From contig NZ_BDAV01000006.1 in the NCBI RefSeq assembly GCF_001612635.1, forward strand, positions 372,001 through 436,000: a stretch of DNA of 64,000 bases, given 5' to 3'. The stretch is from Nocardia africana NBRC 100379. GTDB lineage: Bacteria > Actinomycetota > Actinomycetes > Mycobacteriales > Mycobacteriaceae. Positions within the stretch are counted from its first letter, which is position 1. The number at the start of each line of letters is the position of its first letter. Position numbers and translations under genes: made by a program. Below, piece after piece: positions 1 through 8,293 of this stretch. Below the pieces are notes generated by a model that was not told the DNA's origin, did not search any database, and was given only the letters and a program-made list of their open reading frames with translations.

Positions 1-59
1 CTCGAGAAGTAGACCAGAGCGGGCGTCGATTGGGCTCCTTCCCCGGACAACCCAGCCAT
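1..59 (-). CDS. nrdI: NrdI flavodoxin-like protein, N-terminal fragment
   Basis: This is the first 19 codons of a leftward gene cut by the window edge. The translation begins MAGLSGEGAQ and then reads TPALVYFS, which matches the conserved start of NrdI (LVYFSS, first beta strand of the flavodoxin fold). NrdI is the FMN protein that helps assemble the dimanganese-tyrosyl cofactor of class Ib ribonucleotide reductase. A purine-rich ribosome site (GGGGGAG) lies just before the ATG. It follows nrdH by 48 bp in the same direction, the usual nrdH-nrdI-nrdE order. The call rests on a short peptide plus context. Confidence 0.75.
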   Translation of the reverse strand, partial: MAGLSGEGAQSTPALVYFS

Positions 60-107
60 CCCACTCCCCCTTACTCTGCTCGTCGGACGAACGGTGACCG
101 GAGCGGA

Positions 108-341
108 TCAGGCCGCGGCGGTCACCAGGGACTTGATGCGGTCCGGACGGAAACCGGACCAGTGCTCGTCGCCGGCGACGACGACGGGGGCCTGCAGATA
201 TCCCAGCGCCATCACGTAGTCGCGGGCCTCGGGGTTCTCGGAGATATCGACGACCTCGTACTCCACACCGGCCTTGTCGAGCGCGCGGTAGGTGGCGTTG
301 CACTGGACACAAGCGGGCTTGGTGTAGACCGTGATACTCAT
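108..341 (-). CDS. nrdH: Glutaredoxin-like NrdH redoxin
   Basis: A 77-aa thioredoxin-fold protein that supplies electrons to class Ib ribonucleotide reductase (NrdEF). The redox motif CVQC is at residues 11-14 after the MSITVYTKPA beta strand. The conserved cis-Pro segment (LQAPVV) and the C-terminal WSGFRPDRI block, characteristic of NrdH rather than classical glutaredoxins, are present. The length is typical. It is the first gene of a leftward operon continuing into nrdI. A candidate NrdR box lies about 180 bp upstream. Function is known from the family; the match is clear over the whole protein. Confidence 0.96.
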   Translation of the reverse strand: MSITVYTKPACVQCNATYRALDKAGVEYEVVDISENPEARDYVMALGYLQAPVVVAGDEHWSGFRPDRIKSLVTAAA

Positions 342-520
342 GGGTGACCCTCTCTCCTTGCCTTATCCGATGCAGCCTTGAATCGGTACGCCCTCTGCTG
401 TGAGCATCCGTACTGAGCACGATCCATCTGGTACTGCGCAAACCCCTGGAAGTAGGGGCACCACCGGCAATCACGCTGCGGCGATCGGCTCGGAATTCGT
501 CTCCCCTTCCAGTGCCGTAG

Positions 521-536
521 ACACTACACCTAGTGG
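521..536. promoter_or_regulatory. Candidate NrdR box upstream of nrdH
   Basis: The sequence ACACTACACCTAGTGG is a near-palindrome (CACTA/TAGTG arms) resembling the NrdR box, whose consensus is roughly ACACWANATNTWGTGT. A second, weaker palindrome (CAACA-5 nt-TGTTG) lies at 551-565, about 30 bp away. Tandem boxes about three helical turns apart are usual for NrdR, so the spacing is suggestive. The stretch 345-821 otherwise holds no gene that I can support, and the box is the only clear signal in it. Confidence 0.5.
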
Positions 537-821
537 CCGACAGATTCATACAACACGACATGTTGCGAACCACAAAGATGAAATTCGACGGCCGTAAGTA
601 CCAGGACAGTCGATTCGCAACCCGACACGACAGTGGCGCAGATCACGATTTCATGTCGCAGCTCTCTCCCAGCAAACCCAATGTCACCTCTGGTCACATC
701 GGTCACGCCAACCTCAGCAGGCCCGTATCGGCACACTCGGAACGCCCGAATGCCGCGCCCGTTCCCAGGGAACGAACGCGGCATTCGGTCGCTTACTCCG
801 GCGTGTCGCAGCCGGACCGGA

Positions 822-944
822 TCAGCCCTGGCGAGCCTTGAACCGCGGCTCCTTCTTGTTGATCACATAGGTCTTGCCACGGCGTCGCACCACCTGAGCG
901 CCCGGCTTGTCCTTCAGCGAACGCAGCGAGTTCCGCACCTTCAT
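822..944 (-). CDS. rpmJ: Alternative (zinc-independent) ribosomal protein L36
   Basis: A 40-aa protein starting [19 protein letters not shown] and ending EPRFKARQG, a textbook bL36 of the C-minus type. It lacks the four zinc-binding residues of the normal L36 (the usual CxxC region is replaced) and carries the short basic insertion typical of the YkgO paralogue. In actinobacteria this paralogue replaces the zinc form under zinc starvation. The ATG at 944 is preceded by a perfect AGGAGG at 950-955. A candidate Zur box sits directly upstream. It is too short for many ORF filters but the identity is secure. Confidence 0.95.
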   Translation of the reverse strand: MKVRNSLRSLKDKPGAQVVRRRGKTYVINKKEPRFKARQG

Positions 945-957
945 GACAGCCTCCTAT

Positions 958-972
958 TGGAAATGGTTTTCA
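958..972. promoter_or_regulatory. Candidate Zur operator of rpmJ
   Basis: TGGAAATGGTTTTCA matches the actinobacterial/general Zur palindrome TGAAAATGATTTTCA at 13 of 15 positions. It lies 3 nt upstream of the ribosome binding site of rpmJ and just downstream of a TATAGGAT-like -10 on the minus strand, so a repressor bound here would cover the transcription start. Regulation of C-minus ribosomal proteins by Zur is well established in Streptomyces and mycobacteria; binding here is inferred. Confidence 0.75.
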
Positions 973-1120
973 TATCCTATAGAGGTGTGCGGCGAGAGCG
1001 TTAGGACGCCCGTCACGTCACCCTTCATCGGCCGGCGACTGCCCGCCCCAACGCCGTCGAGGGGCCGCACCATCGGGTGCGACCCCTCGGAACGGCTCGA
1101 AGCCGGTTACCGTCTCACGC

Positions 1121-1684
1121 TCAGGCGTTGACCGATTCCCGCGCGGCGACCAGTTCGGTGACCGCGGCGGCGAGCTGGGTCAGAGCCTCGGCGTCGTCGC
1201 GCGGATGCGCCTCGCCGAAGCGCTGGCCGATGGTGCCGAAGTGCAGGTGCGCGCTCTCGACGACGGTGCCGCCGGCCACGCCGACCGCCTTCACCGTGTC
1301 ACCGTGCGCCCACTTCGCGGCGTTCTGGCTGATCGAGGCGCTGACCACGGCGACGGGCTTGCCCTTGATCGAACCGGCGCCGTAGGGCCGCGAGGCCCAG
1401 TCGATCGCGTTCTTCAGCACGGCCGGGATGGTGCCGTTGTATTCGGGAACGAACAGCACCAGAGCGTCGACGGCGGCGACGGCGTCACGCAGCGCCTGCG
1501 CCGGCGCGGGCACCTGACCCGGCACATCGATGTCCTCGTTGTAGAAAGGAATATCTCCGAGACCGTCGTAGATATCGACCTCGACACCTTCCGGTGCGGT
1601 CTGGGCGGCAGCCTCGGCCAGCTGCCGGTTGATCGAACCGGCACGCAAGCTGCCGACGAGAGCCAGGATGCGAGTCTGTGACAT
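1121..1684 (-). CDS. NADPH-dependent FMN reductase family protein
   Basis: A 187-aa flavodoxin-fold oxidoreductase. The N-terminal phosphate loop GSLRAGSINRQLAE (FMN phosphate binding) and the PEYNGTIPAVLKNAIDW segment that contacts the flavin ring are both intact, as in chromate/azo/quinone reductases of the NADPH_FMN_red family. The ATG at 1684 is chosen over the GTG two codons earlier because AAGGAG lies 5 nt before it. It is transcribed divergently from a TetR regulator, which probably controls it. The natural substrate (quinone, nitro or azo compound) cannot be told from sequence. Confidence 0.92.
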   Translation of the reverse strand: MSQTRILALVGSLRAGSINRQLAEAAAQTAPEGVEVDIYDGLGDIPFYNEDIDVPGQVPAPAQALRDAVAAVDALVLFVPEYNGTIPAVLKNAIDWASRPYGAGSIKGKPVAVVSASISQNAAKWAHGDTVKAVGVAGGTVVESAHLHFGTIGQRFGEAHPRDDAEALTQLAAAVTELVAARESVNA

Positions 1685-1739
1685 GATCACTCCTTGTGCG
1701 GTGGGGCGGCGGTGGCTTCCGCTGTCACGACACGATAAC

Positions 1740-1753
1740 CGGACTACGGTCCG
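1740..1753. promoter_or_regulatory. Possible TetR operator between FMN reductase and tetR
   Basis: CGGAC-4 nt-GTCCG is a perfect short inverted repeat in the 100-bp divergent intergenic region, a plausible site for the neighbouring TetR protein. The arms are only 5 bp and the region is GC-rich, so chance is a real alternative. Confidence 0.3.
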
Positions 1754-1784
1754 CTTTCATTCCCGGGTCATGGGGTAACGAACT

Positions 1785-2519
1785 GTGAACTGCGACACTC
1801 CGGATTCGACGCCGTCGAATTCGTCCCATTCGTCCGATCCGCACGTCTCGGATCCGGCCTTCGCCGCCGTGCCGCGTCCCGGCGCGCTGCCGCTCGAGGC
1901 CGTGGCCGTCGAGCTGCCACCGACGGCGCTCACCACCGCGCTGCCGGTAGCCGAACACTCCGAGCGCAGCGATGCCGTACGCAACCGGCAGCTGCTACTC
2001 GACGCCGCCGAGGAACTGGTCCGCGAATTCGGCGCCGACGGCGTCACGATGGACGCGGTCGCCAAACGCGCGGGCGTCGGCAAGGGCACCGTATTCCGCA
2101 GATTCGGCAACCGGGCCGGTCTCATGCTGGCGCTGCTCGACCAGTCCGAGCAGAAATTGCAGGCGGCGTTCATGTTCGGGCCCCCGCCGCTGGGCCCGGG
2201 CGCTCCGCCGCTGCAGCGGCTGATCGCCTACGGGCGCGCCCGTTTGGCCGGGATCGAGGTGGAGGGCGAAATGCGCCGCGCCGCCGACGAATCCGGCCGT
2301 TACGCCAGCGCTCCGTACAACATCTCGAAAACCCATGTCTCGCTGTTGCTTCGGCAGCTCGACGTGAGCGGCGATATCGCGCTGACGGCGGACACGCTGC
2401 TGGCCATCCTCGACGCCGGCCTGGTACTGCATCAACTGCGGGTCCTCGGTTATCGGCCCGAACAGATCGCCGACCACTGGGAAAACGTGGTCCGCGCACT
2501 GGTAGCGCCCGCCCAGTAG
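1785..2519 (+). CDS. TetR/AcrR family transcriptional regulator
   Basis: The open frame gives 244 aa from a GTG. The TetR DNA-binding domain starts near residue 64 (RNRQLLLDAAEELVREFGAD) and contains the helix-turn-helix VTMDAVAKRAGVGKGTVFRRF. The rest is an all-helical ligand domain. The first 60 residues are an unstructured Pro/Ser-rich extension; the true start could lie further in, since no strong ribosome site was seen. It is divergent from the FMN reductase and probably represses it. nadE follows after 9 bp on the same strand. Confidence 0.88.
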   Translation: MNCDTPDSTPSNSSHSSDPHVSDPAFAAVPRPGALPLEAVAVELPPTALTTALPVAEHSERSDAVRNRQLLLDAAEELVREFGADGVTMDAVAKRAGVGKGTVFRRFGNRAGLMLALLDQSEQKLQAAFMFGPPPLGPGAPPLQRLIAYGRARLAGIEVEGEMRRAADESGRYASAPYNISKTHVSLLLRQLDVSGDIALTADTLLAILDAGLVLHQLRVLGYRPEQIADHWENVVRALVAPAQ

Positions 2520-2528
2520 AGTGGCCGC

Positions 2529-3371
2529 ATGGGGAACCTGCGCGAACAGATCATCGCCGAATTGGGTGTCGCGGCCGAGATCGAGCCGAAGGTCGAGGTG
2601 CGGCGCCGCGTCGAATTCCTGGCCGACTATCTGAGTTCCACCCCGGCAACGGGTTTCGTTCTCGGCATCAGCGGTGGTCAGGACAGCTCGCTGACCGGCA
2701 AACTGTGCCAGCTGGCCGTGGACGAGTTACGCGCCCGGGGACAGGAGGCGACCTTCGTCGCGGTCCGGCTTCCCTACGGTGCGCAGGCCGATGCCGACGA
2801 CGCGCAGCGGGCACTGGATTTCATCGGCCCGGACCATGTGGTCGAGGTCAATGTGAAGCCCGGGGCGGACGCGGTGGCGGCCGCGACCGCCGAGGGTGTG
2901 CGCAAACTACTGGGACATGAGACAGAGCTGCGTGATTTCGTCCGCGGCAACATCAAAGCGCGCGAACGGATGATCATCCAGTACGCGATCGCGGGGCAGT
3001 TGAATCTGGTGGTCGTCGGCACCGACCACGCGGCCGAGGCGGTCACCGGGTTCTTCACCAAACACGGTGACGGCGGAGTCGACATCACTCCGCTGACGGG
3101 CCTGACCAAGCGCCAGGGTGCGGCATTGCTCCAGGAATTGGGCGCTCCGCCGAGCCTGTGGGAGAAGGTGCCCACCGCCGACCTCGAGGACGATCGCCCG
3201 GCCCTGCCGGACGAGGAGGCGCTCGGCCTGAAGTACGCCCAGATCGATGATTATCTCGAGGGCAAGGATGTGGCGCCGGAGGTGGCCGAGCGCATCGAGA
3301 CGATCTACTGCAACACCCGGCACAAGCGGACCGTGCCGGTGTCGCCGCTCGACAGCTGGTGGAAGAACTGA
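2529..3371 (+). CDS. nadE: Ammonia-dependent NAD+ synthetase
   Basis: A 280-aa enzyme that amidates nicotinic acid adenine dinucleotide to NAD+ using ATP and ammonia. The ATP pyrophosphatase loop [11 protein letters not shown] is at about residue 48. The [21 protein letters not shown] segment and the C-terminal [14 protein letters not shown] block are diagnostic for the short NadE form. The length equals the E. coli and Bacillus enzymes, so there is no glutaminase domain. It lies 9 bp after the TetR gene and could be co-transcribed, but a functional link is not evident. Confidence 0.96.
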   Translation: MGNLREQIIAELGVAAEIEPKVEVRRRVEFLADYLSSTPATGFVLGISGGQDSSLTGKLCQLAVDELRARGQEATFVAVRLPYGAQADADDAQRALDFIGPDHVVEVNVKPGADAVAAATAEGVRKLLGHETELRDFVRGNIKARERMIIQYAIAGQLNLVVVGTDHAAEAVTGFFTKHGDGGVDITPLTGLTKRQGAALLQELGAPPSLWEKVPTADLEDDRPALPDEEALGLKYAQIDDYLEGKDVAPEVAERIETIYCNTRHKRTVPVSPLDSWWKN

Positions 3372-3405
3372 GAGCGACTCCACCGCACGAGAGAACGGGC
3401 GCTGC

Positions 3406-3648
3406 TCAGCCGCCCGCGAACGGCGGTAGGACGTCGACGCGGGCGGTGAGGGGAGTGCTGTCGTCGCGGGTGAGCTCCTCGCCCACCAGATAGGCGCAGA
3501 CCTTCAGCATCGGATCGAGATCGGCGCCGTAGGCCGAGCGCAAGGCCGCGCGCAGGTCACCGACCGTTGCCGACTCGGGCAGGTCGAGATGTTCGCTGGA
3601 TTTGCCGACCGCGTCGGCGATCGCGGCGAAATATCTGACCTCAACCAC
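3406..3648 (-). CDS. moaD: Molybdopterin synthase small subunit MoaD
   Basis: An 80-aa ubiquitin-fold sulfur carrier ending in PPFAGG; the C-terminal Gly-Gly is adenylated and thiocarboxylated before sulfur is passed to precursor Z. It starts [15 protein letters not shown], typical of MoaD. It overlaps the 3' end of moaA by 8 bp, so the two are translationally coupled. MoaE, its partner in molybdopterin synthase, is encoded in the opposing arm of the locus (7313-7738). Confidence 0.93.
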   Translation of the reverse strand: MVEVRYFAAIADAVGKSSEHLDLPESATVGDLRAALRSAYGADLDPMLKVCAYLVGEELTRDDSTPLTARVDVLPPFAGG

Positions 3649-4699
3649 CGATGGCTCCCATCGTCCGTTCCGGGGGGACGAAATCGGCGGCGTCGATGCC
3701 GTGCCCGGCCCATTTGTTCCACATCGCGCCGCGCCACAGCTGCGCCAGTTCGTCGTCGCTCGCGCCGGCGCGCAGCAGTGAGCGCAGATCGTATTCCTGG
3801 TCGCTGAACAGGCAGGATCGGATCATGCCGTCGGCGGTGAGGCGGGTGCGGTCGCAGTCGCCGCAGAATTGGCGGGTGACCGAGGCGATGATGCCGACCG
3901 TGGCGGGACCGCCGTTCACCAGCCAGGTCTCCGCCGGGGCGGAGGGGTCGCCGCGTCCTGCTTCGGTGAGGGTGAAGGCCGTGCCGAGAACGTCGAGCAG
4001 TTCGGCCGCGGTGACCATATTGGTCCGCGCCCATTCGTGGTCGGCATCGAGCGGCATCTCCTCGATGAAGCGCAGTTCGCATCCCTCGTTCAGGCACCAC
4101 CGCAGCAGATCGACCGCGCCGGACAGGGTTTCGCGCATCAGGACGGCGTTCACCTTGACCGGGTAGAGACCGGCGGCATGGGCGGCGCGGATGCCGGTGA
4201 GCACCGAGCCGAGCCGGTCCCGGCGGGTGAGCCGGGCGAATCCGGCGGGGTCGACCGTATCGAGGGAGACGTTGACCCGCCCGAGCCCCGCGTCCGCCAG
4301 CCCGCGAGCGCGGTGTTCCAGCCCGACGCCGTTACTGGTCATCGCCAGCGGCGTGTCGGGAACGGCGGCATGGCAACCGGCGACGATCTGCTCGAGATCG
4401 CGCCGCATCAGCGGTTCGCCGCCGGTGAATCGCACCTCGCGTACCCCCAGGCGCCGCACCGCGAGTTCCACCAACCGCACGATCTCCGCGGCCGAGAGCA
4501 ATTCGTCCGCGGGGATGGCCGGCAACCCCTCCTCCGGCATGCAATAGGTGCACCGCAACGAGCACTTCTCGGTGATCGACACTCGCAGATCCCGGGCCGT
4601 GCGACCGAATTTGTCGACGAGCAGGTCCGTATCGGGCCGTCCATCCAGCGAGGGCCGCCCGCCCCGGACGGCGGGAATCCCCATGAGAACGACGGTCAC
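3641..4699 (-). CDS. moaA: GTP 3',8-cyclase MoaA (radical SAM)
   Basis: A 352-aa radical SAM enzyme that starts molybdenum cofactor synthesis by converting GTP to 3',8-cH2GTP. The N-terminal cluster motif CSLRCTYC (Cys46, Cys50, Cys53) binds the SAM [4Fe-4S] cluster. The C-terminal second cluster is seen as FCGDC followed by Cys 14 residues later (RSCLF). The protein ends in Gly-Gly, as functional MoaA does. The start is uncertain: GTG at 4699 has a GGAGG only 1 nt away; an ATG six codons in is an alternative. It is divergent from moeA across a 270-bp region with a large inverted repeat. Confidence 0.95.
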   Translation of the reverse strand: MTVVLMGIPAVRGGRPSLDGRPDTDLLVDKFGRTARDLRVSITEKCSLRCTYCMPEEGLPAIPADELLSAAEIVRLVELAVRRLGVREVRFTGGEPLMRRDLEQIVAGCHAAVPDTPLAMTSNGVGLEHRARGLADAGLGRVNVSLDTVDPAGFARLTRRDRLGSVLTGIRAAHAAGLYPVKVNAVLMRETLSGAVDLLRWCLNEGCELRFIEEMPLDADHEWARTNMVTAAELLDVLGTAFTLTEAGRGDPSAPAETWLVNGGPATVGIIASVTRQFCGDCDRTRLTADGMIRSCLFSDQEYDLRSLLRAGASDDELAQLWRGAMWNKWAGHGIDAADFVPPERTMGAIGG

Positions 4700-4831
4700 T
4701 CCTCCATTATGGGGGCCGCCGCCACCTCACGTCCCGCAAGTCACCACCTGTGAGGTAGGTGAGCACCGCCGGAGCCGGTGAACGCGAAACCCATGCATCG
4801 TCCGCCCCATCCGCGACGGTGAACCCCCAAA

Positions 4832-4923
4832 GGTCTCGGCCCGCCTCGATTTTGCAGCGACGGAGCGAGGGAGCGCAGCGACCGAGCGGAGGAGTGAAAA
4901 ATCGAGGCCCAAGGGGCCGAGAC
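4832..4923. repeat. Long inverted repeat between moaA and moeA
   Basis: An outer arm GGTCTCGGCC (4832-4841) pairs with GGCCGAGACC (4914-4923), and inner arms GCCTCGATTTT and AAAATCGAGGC pair inside it. The loop is a purine-rich run with repeated GAGCG/GCAGCGAC words. The stem would be about 21 bp with one small interruption. It sits about 130 bp from moaA and 47 bp before moeA, so it could be a transcribed structure or a dispersed REP-like element. No second copy was seen in this window. Confidence 0.7.
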
Positions 4924-4969
4924 CCGCCGCAGCGAAGCGAAGGCCATATACACAGCTAGGCTGACGGCT

Positions 4970-6172
4970 ATGAGTCAGCCTGCCAAGACTGTGGCTCGGT
5001 CCGTCGAGGATCATCGGGAGCGGATCGAACAGCTGCTGCGACCGCTGGCAGTGCGGCAGGTGGAGCAGTTGGCCTTGCACGGGGCGCGGGGCCGGATGCT
5101 GGCCGAGGATGTGCGGTCGCCGCTGGATCTCCCGGTCTTCCGCAATTCGGGCATGGACGGATATGCGGTCCGGGCGGAGTCGGTCGCGGTGACGCCGGTG
5201 ACGCTGCCGGTGGCCGGTGTGGTGGCCGCCGGGCAAGGTGGTCCGGATCGGTTGCCGGACGGGGCGGCGGTCAAGGTGATGACGGGCGCGCCGATTCCGC
5301 CGGGCGCCGACTGTGTGGTGCCGGTGGAGGACACCCGCGCCGTCGACGGCGGGGTGTCGATCGAACGGGGCCGCAACGCAGGCGATTTCGTGCGGGAGGC
5401 GGGAACCGATATTCGGCGCGGTGAGCTGCTGGTGGCGGCCGGGTCGCTGTTGTCGCCGCATCGGATCGCGGCGCTGGCGGCGGTGGGCATCGCCGCGGTG
5501 ACGGTCGCGCGGCCGATCCGGGCGGCGGTCCTGACGACGGGCGACGAGCTGGTGTCGGCCGGTGTCGCGTTGCGCCCGGGCCAGATCTACAACTCGAACG
5601 GCATCGCGCTGGCTGCTGCGTTGGGCGCCAACGGAATCGATGTGGTGGATGTTTCCCACAGCCGCGACAATCCGGGCGAGTTCCGCCGCAAGTTGTCGGT
5701 CGCGACGGCGGCCGCGGATGTGGTGTTCACGTCGGGCGGGGTGTCGCAGGGCGATTTCGAAGTGGTCAAGGAGGTGCTGGCCGAGGTCGGCGGCGAGTTC
5801 GGTTCGGTGGCCGTGCAGCCCGGCGGCCCGCAGGGCATCAGTGTGGTCGACGGGATTCCGGTTCTGAGCTTTCCGGGAAATCCGGTGAGCACGATGGTGT
5901 CGTTCGAGGTGTTCGCCCGGCCGATCCTGCGGCAGCTGAGCGGTTGGGCCCCGGTGCCGAATTACGAGGTGGCGCTGCTGGATCCGGTGCGGTCCCCGGC
6001 AGGCCGGCGGCAGTTCCTGCGGGGGCGGCGAGAAGGTGCGGGGGTTCGTTCGGTATCGGGCCCCGGGTCGCATCTCGTGGCGGCGATGGCGCAGGCCGAT
6101 GTTCTGATCGAAATCCCGGCCGAGGTCACGACGGTGGCGGCCGGTTCGCTGGTGAGGGTGCGCGAACTGTGA
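4970..6172 (+). CDS. moeA: Molybdopterin molybdotransferase MoeA
   Basis: A 400-aa enzyme that inserts molybdate into adenylated molybdopterin. Hallmarks are NSGMDGYAVR near residue 60, VKVMTGAPIPPGADCVVPVE near 105, the MoCF-binding core VLTTGDELV (about 187) and SGGVSQGDFEVVKEVL, and the domain-IV segment FPGNPVSTMVSFEVFARPIL. It begins a rightward operon; its stop codon overlaps the GTG of the moaC/mog fusion by 4 bp. Length is normal for the family. Confidence 0.96.
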   Translation: MSQPAKTVARSVEDHRERIEQLLRPLAVRQVEQLALHGARGRMLAEDVRSPLDLPVFRNSGMDGYAVRAESVAVTPVTLPVAGVVAAGQGGPDRLPDGAAVKVMTGAPIPPGADCVVPVEDTRAVDGGVSIERGRNAGDFVREAGTDIRRGELLVAAGSLLSPHRIAALAAVGIAAVTVARPIRAAVLTTGDELVSAGVALRPGQIYNSNGIALAAALGANGIDVVDVSHSRDNPGEFRRKLSVATAAADVVFTSGGVSQGDFEVVKEVLAEVGGEFGSVAVQPGGPQGISVVDGIPVLSFPGNPVSTMVSFEVFARPILRQLSGWAPVPNYEVALLDPVRSPAGRRQFLRGRREGAGVRSVSGPGSHLVAAMAQADVLIEIPAEVTTVAAGSLVRVREL

Positions 6173-7320
6173 ACGAACTGTCCCCTGCCGAATCCGGCGC
6201 CGTGCCGGAAGCCGACGCCGGCACCTTGTCGCATGTCGATGCGGAAGGCCGGGCGCGCATGGTCGATGTGAGCGCGAAGGCGGAGACGACCCGGGTGGCG
6301 GTCGCGGCCGGCCTGCTGCGGACGACGCCGGAGGTGGTGGCGCTGGTGCGCGCGGACGATCTGCCGAAGGCCGATGTGCTGTCGACGGCTCGCATCGCCG
6401 GTATCTCGGGCGCGAAGAAGACCTCGGAGCTGATTCCGCTGTGCCATCAGCTGGCGCTGTCGTCGGTGGATGTGCGCTTCGGTTTCGCCGAGTCCGCCAT
6501 CACCATCGAAGCGCGAGCGAAGACGAAGGGCCCCACCGGCGTCGAGATGGAGGCGCTGACCGCGGTCGCGATCGCCGGCCTCACACTGCACGACATGGTG
6601 AAGGCGGTGGATCCGGCGGCCGTCCTGGACGGTGTGCGCCTGTTGACGAAAGACGGTGGTAAGCACGGTCATTGGGAGCGACCCGACGCCGGGACGTCTC
6701 CGCAGCCGCACACCGCGGCCACGGCGGACACACAACACCGAGCGGCGACCGAGGACCGGCCGGTTCACCATCACACGGAATCGCCCGGGGGCGCGCACTC
6801 CCCCGCCGGCCCGAGCCACGGCGATGCGACGCACATCGGCGAGGGATCCCGGACCGCGGTCGTGGTCGTCGCCTCGACCGGCGTCGCGGCCGGCACTCGG
6901 GTCGACACGACCGGTCCGGTGCTGGCGGAATGGCTTGCGGGGCTGGGCTTTTCGGTGCGCGGGCCGCTGGTCTACGCCGATGCCGATATCGCGGCCGGTC
7001 TGCGCGACGCACTCGACGGCACGCCGGGACTGGTGATCACCACCGGCGGCACCGGCGCCTCACCCTCGGATGCCACTCCGGAAGCGACGCTGGCGGTGCT
7101 GGATCGGGAATTGCCGGGCGTCGCCGAGGCGATCCGTCAGCGCGGTGCGGCCGCCTTTCCGTTGGCGGCCTTGAGCCGTGGCGTCGCCGGCCTGTCCGGC
7201 ACTACGGTGGTCGTGAATCTGCCCGGTTCGCCGGGCGGGGTCCGCGATGGGATCACGGTCCTGGAACCGTTGCTGGATCATCTGCTGGCCCAGGTCGCCG
7301 GAGGAGGCCGCCATGAGTGA
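6169..7320 (+). CDS. moaC: MoaC-MoaB/Mog fusion protein, Moco synthesis
   Basis: The GTG at 6169 overlaps the moeA stop (GTGA) and gives 383 aa. Residues about 15-165 are MoaC, the cyclic pyranopterin monophosphate synthase (GRARMVDVSAKAETTR, IPLCHQLALSSVDV, GPTGVEMEALTAVAIAGLTLHDMVKAVD). A His/Pro/Thr-rich linker of about 55 residues (including VHHHTE) follows. The C-terminal ~160 residues are a MoaB/MogA domain that adenylates molybdopterin (VITTGGTGASPSDATPEA, VNLPGSPGGVRDG). A single protein thus covers steps two and four of the pathway. Both active-site blocks look intact. Confidence 0.93.
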   Translation: MNELSPAESGAVPEADAGTLSHVDAEGRARMVDVSAKAETTRVAVAAGLLRTTPEVVALVRADDLPKADVLSTARIAGISGAKKTSELIPLCHQLALSSVDVRFGFAESAITIEARAKTKGPTGVEMEALTAVAIAGLTLHDMVKAVDPAAVLDGVRLLTKDGGKHGHWERPDAGTSPQPHTAATADTQHRAATEDRPVHHHTESPGGAHSPAGPSHGDATHIGEGSRTAVVVVASTGVAAGTRVDTTGPVLAEWLAGLGFSVRGPLVYADADIAAGLRDALDGTPGLVITTGGTGASPSDATPEATLAVLDRELPGVAEAIRQRGAAAFPLAALSRGVAGLSGTTVVVNLPGSPGGVRDGITVLEPLLDHLLAQVAGGGRHE

Positions 7321-7738
7321 GTACACGCCGCTCACCCGCATCAGCGATCAGCCGTTGCGGCCCGAGGAGGTCGAGCGCGCGGTCACCGGCCCCGAACACG
7401 GCGCGGTCGTCGTCTTCACCGGAAAGGTCCGCAATCACGATGGCGGACAGTCGGTTTCGGCCCTGGAGTATTCGGCCCACCCCGAGGCGGAGAAGTTCCT
7501 GACCCGAGTGTGCGCCGAGGTCGGCAAGTCCGCCGGCCTCCCGGTCGCCGCGGTGCACCGGGTGGGCGCGCTGACCGTCGGCGATCTGGCGATCGCGGTG
7601 GCCGTCGCCGCTCCGCACCGCCGCGAGGCCTTCGAGACCTGCGCGGAATTGGTGGACCGGATCAAGCACGAGGTCCCGATCTGGAAGCGCCAGCTGTTCG
7701 CCGACGGCCTCTCCGAGTGGGTCAACGCCTGCGGCTAG
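7313..7738 (+). CDS. moaE: Molybdopterin synthase catalytic subunit MoaE
   Basis: A 141-aa protein that, with MoaD, converts precursor Z to molybdopterin. Conserved features are GAVVVFTGKVRNHD, the EYSAHPEAEKFL segment, HRVGALTVGD, the catalytic region PHRREAFETC, and the Lys-containing KHEVPIWKRQ. The ATG at 7313 has GGAGG 6 nt upstream and overlaps the end of the moaC/mog gene by 8 bp. It completes the locus: moaA-moaD on one strand, moeA-moaC/mog-moaE on the other. Confidence 0.95.
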   Translation: MSEYTPLTRISDQPLRPEEVERAVTGPEHGAVVVFTGKVRNHDGGQSVSALEYSAHPEAEKFLTRVCAEVGKSAGLPVAAVHRVGALTVGDLAIAVAVAAPHRREAFETCAELVDRIKHEVPIWKRQLFADGLSEWVNACG

Positions 7739-7747
7739 GCCACGGCG

Positions 7748-8206
7748 TCAGCGTGGTTCGTGGCCGGGATTCGCCTCGGCCGGCGTCGGCTCGGTGAGAT
7801 TCGCCTCGATGCGGCGCAGCGCCCTGAAGAGGCCGGCGCGTTCGGCCGCGCTGAACGAGGTCAGCGCCCGTTCGGTCAGCCGCGCGCTCTCGGCTTCGAT
7901 CTCGTGCTCGAGCTCCCGCCCTCGTGCGGTCAGGTGCAGACGGACCAGCCGGCGGTCGGTCGGATGCGGTTCGCGCCGGACCAGTCCGGCCGCTTCCATC
8001 CGGGTGGTCGCCCGGGTGACCGTGGGCGTCGCCAGGCCGAGTCGTTTGGCCACCTGACCGGGCGTCAGTCCGTCCTCCTGCCAGAGCTGTCGCAGGATGA
8101 ACTGCTGGCCCTCGTACACGCCGTGCCGGGCGTAGGCGGCGGCCGCCGCCACCGCGAGGGCGTGTTTGGTGGACCAGAACGCGGTCTGGAAGTCGTCGTC
8201 GGTCAT
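7748..8206 (-). CDS. MarR family transcriptional regulator
   Basis: A 152-aa winged-helix regulator. The recognition helix region LTPGQVAKRLGLATPTVTRATTRMEAAGLVRREPHPTDRRLVRLHLT is a canonical MarR domain, including the DxR wing motif (TDRRLVR). N- and C-terminal helices form the dimer interface. It is divergent from a luciferase-like oxidoreductase, and the 87-bp space between them carries an inverted repeat that is probably its operator. The ligand cannot be predicted. Confidence 0.93.
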   Translation of the reverse strand: MTDDDFQTAFWSTKHALAVAAAAAYARHGVYEGQQFILRQLWQEDGLTPGQVAKRLGLATPTVTRATTRMEAAGLVRREPHPTDRRLVRLHLTARGRELEHEIEAESARLTERALTSFSAAERAGLFRALRRIEANLTEPTPAEANPGHEPR

Positions 8207-8235
8207 GGTGTGTTCAGCGTAGAGGTATTGTATTC

Positions 8236-8275
8236 GTTAGCCGACTCACGTTATAGTCGTTACCCGGCTAATAAC
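8236..8275. promoter_or_regulatory. Probable MarR operator region
   Basis: GTTAGCCG (8236-8243) and CGGCTAATAAC (8265-8275) form an inverted repeat with TTAGCCG/CGGCTAA arms about 21 nt apart. A further GTTA-CCCGGCTAA-TAAC palindrome is embedded at its right end. The location between divergent marR and oxidoreductase genes fits autoregulation plus control of the enzyme. Confidence 0.5.
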
Positions 8276-8293
8276 TTTGAACGGGAGATATAC

